The notes beneath the pieces were generated by a model. That model was not told where the DNA came from. It saw nothing but the letters and a program-made list of their open reading frames with translations, and did no database searches. Source: Halorussus vallis (GTDB taxonomy: Archaea; Halobacteriota; Halobacteria; Halobacteriales; Haladaptataceae). From it: 64,000 nt of DNA. The DNA lies in NCBI RefSeq assembly GCF_024138165.1, contig NZ_CP100000.1, positions 1,178,001 to 1,242,000 on the forward strand, written 5' to 3'. A program made the translations under genes and the position numbers. This document shows positions 60,039 to 64,000 of this stretch, piece after piece (the first letter of the stretch is position 1; every line of letters starts with the position of its first letter).

Positions 60039-60659
60039 ATGGAGCGGTCGGCACCCTCGGGTGACCGACCCGTCGGACCGGGTGCGCCGACGGGCGGTGA
60101 CGGGACGACGAGCGACGGGTCGACGGGCGGGCGCGGGGCGTTCACGGGCGAACGCCTCGCGACGCCGGGCGTCCAGTCGCTCGTCCGAACTCCCTCGGGC
60201 GCCGACCCGCTGTCGGCGCTCCCCGAGCGTGCCTACGACAACCTCCTCGTGGTCGCGACGCGCGACCATCCGAACAAGATAGAACATCGCCTCGAACGGG
60301 CGGGCCTGGACGGCGCCGGCGTCGGCGTCGTGCCGGCGATTCCCGCAGCGACGGAGTATCGGGGCGACCTCTGGACGACCGATCCGGTCCGACCCGACGA
60401 CCTGACCGGCATCGGAATGCGGTTCTCGGACGCCGTGCGCCACGTCGAGGAGGACGCCGGCTGGGTCTTCGTGGACTCGCTGGGGGTCCTCCTGATGTAC
60501 GCCGACGACGACCGGGTGTGTCGCTTCTTTCAGACGCTCGTCGGCCGCGTCCGGGCGCGAGGTGCCCGCGGCGTCTACTGCGTCGACCCCGCGGCGGTCG
60601 CAGACGAAACCTACGAGCGACTGCGGGGACTCTGCGACGCCGAGTGCGAACTCGCGTAG
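60039..60659 (+). CDS. DUF7504-like (HTR-like) protein
   Basis: The protein has 206 residues with an acidic Gly/Thr-rich leader (1-50). The rest has a Rossmann-like pattern (YDNLLVVATRDHPNKIEHRLERAGL, VGVVPAIPAATEYRGDLWTTDPVRPDDLTGIGMRFSDAVRHVEE, AGWVFVDSLGVLLMYADDDRVCRFFQTLVGRVRARGARGVYCVD). Related haloarchaeal genes are annotated HTR-like or DUF7504 and lie beside DUF7344 regulators, as here. The probable role is in a sensing or RecA-like regulatory step, not yet shown. Confidence 0.75.
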   Translation: MERSAPSGDRPVGPGAPTGGDGTTSDGSTGGRGAFTGERLATPGVQSLVRTPSGADPLSALPERAYDNLLVVATRDHPNKIEHRLERAGLDGAGVGVVPAIPAATEYRGDLWTTDPVRPDDLTGIGMRFSDAVRHVEEDAGWVFVDSLGVLLMYADDDRVCRFFQTLVGRVRARGARGVYCVDPAAVADETYERLRGLCDAECELA

Positions 60660-60789
60660 CGGCTCGGTTGGGAGCCGCTGAAACGCTTCAGGGACGACCT
60701 GAACGCGTTCCGGCGTCCGTTTTGCACCGTTTCACGGGGAGCTATCGCTTTCGTCGGGGATTATGGTGGCGGCGCGCCGACCGGAGCGT

Positions 60790-61272
60790 ATGCCCTCCGC
60801 GAACCGCCGTCTCCTCCTCACCTCGCTCGGGTCGGTCGCCGTCGGAAGTCTAGCTGGATGCACCGGCGTCACGTCCGACGAACTACCCGCGGGAAGTCTC
60901 CGGTTCGAGAACGAACACGAACTCCCCCACGTAATCGCGATGCGGGTCACCGACATCGGTTCCGGACCCGGCGACGGTCCCGGCGCGGTGGTCGGTCACC
61001 CGAGCGTCGTCCCTGCCCAACGAAACCTGAGCGCGTCGGCGTCCGTCGAACCCGGCGAGAGCAAGACCTACGAGGGCGTGTTCACCGAACCCGTCTGGTA
61101 CGCCGTCCAGTTCACCGTCGACGGTCGGAAACCCCACGAAGAGACGTGCGCGACGGTGTTCCATCCCGCTCCCGCAAACGAGAAGGACGGGACCTTTCTG
61201 TCGGGGAAGGTCTACGACTCGGGCGAGTTCTCGTGGGTCGTTAGTAGCACCGAGAACGAGGGTTCGTTTTGA
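60790..61272 (+). CDS. Tat-type lipoprotein of unknown function
   Basis: The protein has 160 residues from ATG 60790. NRRLLLTSLGSVAVGSLAGC is a Tat-type signal with a lipobox. The mature beta-rich part (SLRFENEHELPHVIAMRVTDIG, ARNLSASASVEPGESKTYEGVF) has two cysteines at most and resembles a small cupredoxin-like or PPC-like fold, but no copper motif is seen. GGATTATGG at 60757 is about 30 nt upstream. Function unknown. Confidence 0.75.
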   Translation: MPSANRRLLLTSLGSVAVGSLAGCTGVTSDELPAGSLRFENEHELPHVIAMRVTDIGSGPGDGPGAVVGHPSVVPAQRNLSASASVEPGESKTYEGVFTEPVWYAVQFTVDGRKPHEETCATVFHPAPANEKDGTFLSGKVYDSGEFSWVVSSTENEGSF

Positions 61273-61377
61273 CTCGGCCGCTCGACTGTCTGTCTCGCGT
61301 ATGCGCCGTGTCGGCCGGATGTGTTCCGCACCGGCCCGGAACAAGAGTTATGTGACCGCTCTGACAGCGTAACACGT

Positions 61378-61548
61378 ATGGCTCGAATGGAGGTAATCTT
61401 GACGAACAACTCGCGCATCGGCGCCATCGCGAAAGTCGAGGAGGGGGAGAACGGCATCTTCCTCCACCGCGACACCGGCAACGTCATCGAGAAGGTCGGA
61501 TACGTCCCGTACAGTTCCCTCTCGCACGTCCGTCCGGTCGAAGGATAG
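61378..61548 (+). CDS. Conserved small protein, 56 residues
   Basis: ATG 61378 to TAG 61548 encodes MARMEVILTNNSRIGAIAKVEEGENGIFLHRDTGNVIEKVGYVPYSSLSHVRPVEG, a compact beta-rich protein with no cysteine and a balanced charge. The pattern looks like a conserved haloarchaeal small family; no function is known to me. An upstream frame to 61321 is not supported because it lacks coding character. Confidence 0.7.
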   Translation: MARMEVILTNNSRIGAIAKVEEGENGIFLHRDTGNVIEKVGYVPYSSLSHVRPVEG

Positions 61549-61686
61549 CGCTAGAATCTGCAGTTCGCTCACTCTCCGTTCTGCGGGTAGCGGTATACGG
61601 ATTTTGACCGTCAGAAGAGTTCGACTCGACCAAAATTGGGTGCAAACGAAGCGACGCTCGCCGTGAAATCTCGCGGAAAATCGTAG

Positions 61687-61760
61687 TGGGTTTGGGCAGA
61701 TTTGAACTGCCGGCCTCCTCCATGTCAAGGAGGTGTCATAACCAACTAGACCACAAACCC
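61687..61760 (-). tRNA. tRNA-Val (GAC)
   Basis: The minus strand folds as a full tRNA of 74 nt: acceptor GGGTTTG/CAAACCC, D-arm with GGTTATGAC, anticodon stem CCTCC/GGAGG with loop TTGACAT (anticodon GAC, reading GUC valine), T-loop TTCAAAT and discriminator A. There is no intron. It lies alone between a small gene and the trp operon. Confidence 0.95.
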
Positions 61761-62015
61761 GTGCTGTTGCGGTCCTCCTCGGACGCATTTCATCGTTGAC
61801 CGCGGGTGTAATTGAAGCTTTCGAATTCGAGTGCAGTCCGGCGGTTTGGCGGTCGACCGACCCCGAAAGCACCGCTCGGTCGCTCTCGACGCCCGGACGC
61901 CGGTCTTGCGCTCGTGGCCGACCCACCGTCCGAATATCCACGTTGGCGGCGACACCCTTAAGTTGATGTACGGATGTGTTCATTGTAATACGAAGAAGTA
62001 CACTGGTGACTTCAA
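61761..62015 (+). promoter_or_regulatory. Upstream region of the trp operon
   Basis: A TGTAATAC box at about 61984-61991 is near 27-30 nt before the trpD ATG. TGTAC (61967-61971) and GTACA (61998-62002) are inverted around it and may be an operator. No leader-peptide attenuator is seen, as expected for archaea. Confidence 0.45.
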
Positions 62016-63020
62016 ATGCAGGAACACATCGAACGCGTCTCCGACGGACGAAACCTCTCGCTCGAATCGGCCCGAGACGCCGCCACGGCCGTCTTCGAGG
62101 ACGCAACCGAGGCCCAGATCGGCGCACTGCTCGCCGCCCTCCGCGCGAAGGGCGAGACCGAAACCGAAATCGCGGGCTTTGCGCAGGGGATGCGCGACGC
62201 CGCACGGACCATCGACCCGGACCGCGCGCCCCTGGTCGACACCTGCGGCACCGGCGGCGACGACTACGACACCATCAACGTCTCGACGACCAGCGCCATC
62301 GTCGCCAGCGGCGCGGGCGTCCCGGTCGCCAAGCACGGCAACTACTCGGTGTCGTCCTCCTCGGGGAGCGCCGACGTGCTCGAGGAACTCGGCGTCGAGG
62401 TCGACGCCGAACCGCCGGCGGTCGAAACCGCCATCGAGGAGGACGGCATCGGCTTCATGCTCGCGCCCGTCTTCCACCCCGCGATGAAGGCGGTCATCGG
62501 TCCCCGGAAGGAACTCGGCATGCGGACCGTGTTCAACGTCCTCGGCCCGCTGACGAACCCGGCGGGCGCCGACGCCCAGATCGTCGGCGTCTACGACCCC
62601 GACCTCGTGCCCGTCCTCGCCCGGGCGCTCGCCCACATGCCGGTCGAGAACGCGCTGGTCGTCCACGGCTCCGGCATGGACGAGATCACCGTCCACGACG
62701 AAACCGCCGTCGCGGAAGTGCGCGGCGACGACGTCGAAGAGTACGTCATCGCGCCCGAGGACCTCGGCGTCGGTCGCCACGACATTGCCGACGTGGCGGG
62801 CGGGACGCCCGCGGAGAACGCGAAGGACCTCCGGGGCATCGTCGGGGGCGACGTCCGCGGCGCGAAGCGCGACATCATCCTCGCCAACGCCGGCGCGGCC
62901 GTCTACGTCGCCGGGGAGGCCGACTCCCTCGAAGACGGCGCCGAGCGCGCGGCGAAGGCCATCGACGACGGCTTGGCCGCCGACCGACTCGCCGAACTCC
63001 GACGGACCGTGACGGCATGA
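62016..63020 (+). CDS. trpD: Anthranilate phosphoribosyltransferase
   Basis: The protein has 334 residues. The PRPP/magnesium motif CGTGGDDYDTINVST and KHGNYSVSSSSGSADVLEELG are those of TrpD. The region NVLGPLTNPAGA and VHGSGMDEIT complete the anthranilate site. It joins PRPP to anthranilate in tryptophan synthesis. It is the first gene of the operon and its stop is overlapped by the trpF start (ATGA). Confidence 0.97.
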   Translation: MQEHIERVSDGRNLSLESARDAATAVFEDATEAQIGALLAALRAKGETETEIAGFAQGMRDAARTIDPDRAPLVDTCGTGGDDYDTINVSTTSAIVASGAGVPVAKHGNYSVSSSSGSADVLEELGVEVDAEPPAVETAIEEDGIGFMLAPVFHPAMKAVIGPRKELGMRTVFNVLGPLTNPAGADAQIVGVYDPDLVPVLARALAHMPVENALVVHGSGMDEITVHDETAVAEVRGDDVEEYVIAPEDLGVGRHDIADVAGGTPAENAKDLRGIVGGDVRGAKRDIILANAGAAVYVAGEADSLEDGAERAAKAIDDGLAADRLAELRRTVTA

Positions 63021-63667
63021 CGCGGGTGAAGATCTGCGGCATCACGAGCCGCGAGGACTTGCAGGTCGCCGTCGACGCCGGCGCCGACGCGGTCGGCCTG
63101 CTCGTGGACGTGCCGGTCGAGACGCCGCGGGAGATCTCGCCCCGTCGGGCGGCCGACCTCGCGGCCGAGGTGCCGCCGTTCGTCTCGACGGTGCTAGTGA
63201 CGATGCCGGGGACGCCCGACCGCGCGGCCGAACTGGTCCGCGCGGTCAACCCCGACACGGTTCAGGTTCACGGCGACCTCGGCCCCGGCGACCTCGCGTA
63301 CCTCACCGCGAGCGTCGAGGCCAGCGTCGTCAAGACCGTCGACGCGACCGAACTCGACCGCGCCCGCCGTTACGACGACATCGCCGACGCCCTGCTGGTC
63401 GATTCGGTCGACGATGACGGCGCGGGCGGAACCGGCCGCACCCACGACTGGGAGCGGACTCGCGCCCGGACCGCCGACCTCGACTCGCCGGTCGTGCTTG
63501 CGGGGGGCCTCGTCCCCGAGAACGTCGCCGAGGCCGTCGAGGCGGTCGACCCCTTCGCCGTGGACGTCGCCAGCGGCGTCGAATCGACCGGCGGTCGCAA
63601 GGACGCCGACGCGGTCGCGGCCTTCGTCGAGAACGCGAAGCGCGCTCGCCGCACTCCGACGCCATGA
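63017..63667 (+). CDS. trpF: Phosphoribosylanthranilate isomerase
   Basis: The protein has 216 residues. It starts MTRVKICGITSREDL, the catalytic-Cys motif of TrpF (C7), and continues as a TIM barrel (VQVHGDLGPGDLAYL, LLVDSVDDDGAGGTG, VVLAGGLVPENVAEAV, DVASGVESTGGRKD with the catalytic Asp). It isomerises N-(5-phosphoribosyl)anthranilate. It overlaps trpD and trpE by 4 nt each. Confidence 0.97.
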   Translation: MTRVKICGITSREDLQVAVDAGADAVGLLVDVPVETPREISPRRAADLAAEVPPFVSTVLVTMPGTPDRAAELVRAVNPDTVQVHGDLGPGDLAYLTASVEASVVKTVDATELDRARRYDDIADALLVDSVDDDGAGGTGRTHDWERTRARTADLDSPVVLAGGLVPENVAEAVEAVDPFAVDVASGVESTGGRKDADAVAAFVENAKRARRTPTP

Positions 63668-64000
63668 CCGGTTCCGATTCCCACGGCGACGCCGACGCGA
63701 CCTCGGCGGGCGACGCGACGCCGGGTCGCGAGCGCTTCGTCTCGTACTGCGAGGACGACGAGGCGGTCGTCGTCCGAACCGCCGTCGAACTCGACGTCGA
63801 GACGACGCCGCTGTCGGCCTACGCGGCGCTCACCGGACGGTCGAGCCCCGCCGACGCCGCCGAGTACGCGTTCCTGCTGGAGAGCGCCGAGAAGACCGCC
63901 TCCAGCGACCCCGACGGCGCGTTCGAACCCGGCGCCTCGGGCGACCGCCACGCCCGGTACTCCTACGTCGGCTACGACCCCGACGCCGTCGTCACGGCCG
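63664..64000 (+). CDS. trpE: Anthranilate synthase component I, partial
   Basis: The frame starts at ATG 63664 (overlapping the trpF stop) and is open to the window end; 112 residues are visible. The N-terminal part (ELDVETTPLSAYAALTGRSSPADAAEYAFLLESAEK, RYSYVGYDPDAVVT) is the usual start of TrpE. It makes anthranilate from chorismate with TrpG, which is expected downstream. The gene order D-F-E is typical of haloarchaea. Confidence 0.93.
   Translation, partial: MTGSDSHGDADATSAGDATPGRERFVSYCEDDEAVVVRTAVELDVETTPLSAYAALTGRSSPADAAEYAFLLESAEKTASSDPDGAFEPGASGDRHARYSYVGYDPDAVVTA

Overview
The window comes from a halophilic archaeon of the class Halobacteria. The evidence is GC-rich DNA with strong third-position GC, very acidic predicted proteins (Asp/Glu-rich, Lys-poor), TATA boxes about 27-30 nt upstream of start codons with almost no leader, many GTG starts, twin-arginine signal peptides, and a typical haloarchaeal gene set: Orc1/Cdc6, CDC48 with an archaeal N-domain, PsmA/PsmB, transcription factor S, HMG-CoA synthase, split GcvPA/GcvPB, PEP carboxylase and a trpDFE order. 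I cannot name the genus from sequence alone.

Layout: (1) 1-4.7 kb is a replication locus. It has a Dna2/Cas4-like nuclease-helicase (cut by the window edge), orc1/cdc6, and an intergenic region with seven copies of an origin-recognition-box-like motif around an AT-rich purine tract, which I read as a chromosomal origin. (2) 4.7-12.8 kb holds a zincin-like metalloprotein, small membrane and zinc-ribbon proteins, a cobalamin adenosyltransferase, a glutaredoxin-like protein, thrS and a CheY-type receiver. (3) 12.9-18.5 kb carries a methyltransferase and the complete glycine cleavage set gcvT-gcvH / gcvPA-gcvPB on the minus strand. (4) 18.6-31.5 kb is mixed: an AbrB-like protein with a duplicated 36-nt upstream motif, a Na+/H+ antiporter, a halolysin-type protease, a NYN nuclease-like protein, a beta-helix secreted protein, a TatD-like hydrolase, a DUF2150 protein, a large pilin-like surface protein and hmgB. 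(5) 32-46 kb holds a zinc-ribbon/winged-helix regulator, a psmB-psmA2 operon, an HTH regulator, two tandem paralogous Tat-exported proteins, ppc, an MFS transporter, TFS, a DedA protein and a coiled-coil/zinc operon. (6) 46-57.6 kb has cdc48, a DUF502 membrane protein and the whole phosphate-uptake cluster: pstS-pstC-pstA-pstB with 4-nt overlaps, two phoU genes, and a divergent AbrB-PhoU regulator. (7) 57.6-64 kb has a CBS-HPF fusion, a half-size lycopene-cyclase-like protein, a DUF7344/DUF7504-like pair, a lipoprotein, tRNA-Val(GAC), and the start of a trpD-trpF-trpE operon.

The most interesting non-coding content is threefold: the origin with its repeats; a pair of structured repeat elements (2229-2359 on plus, 31629-31755 on minus) with conserved ends and a compensatory inner helix, plus an apparent body-less version at 31953-31974; and two elements that begin at the stop codons of phoU and pstB, with conserved U-rich/A-rich bookends enclosing perfect hairpins of unrelated sequence. 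Many other perfect GC-rich palindromes (arms 12-27 bp) lie at gene ends. There is no CRISPR array, no rRNA and no recognisable insertion sequence in the window.
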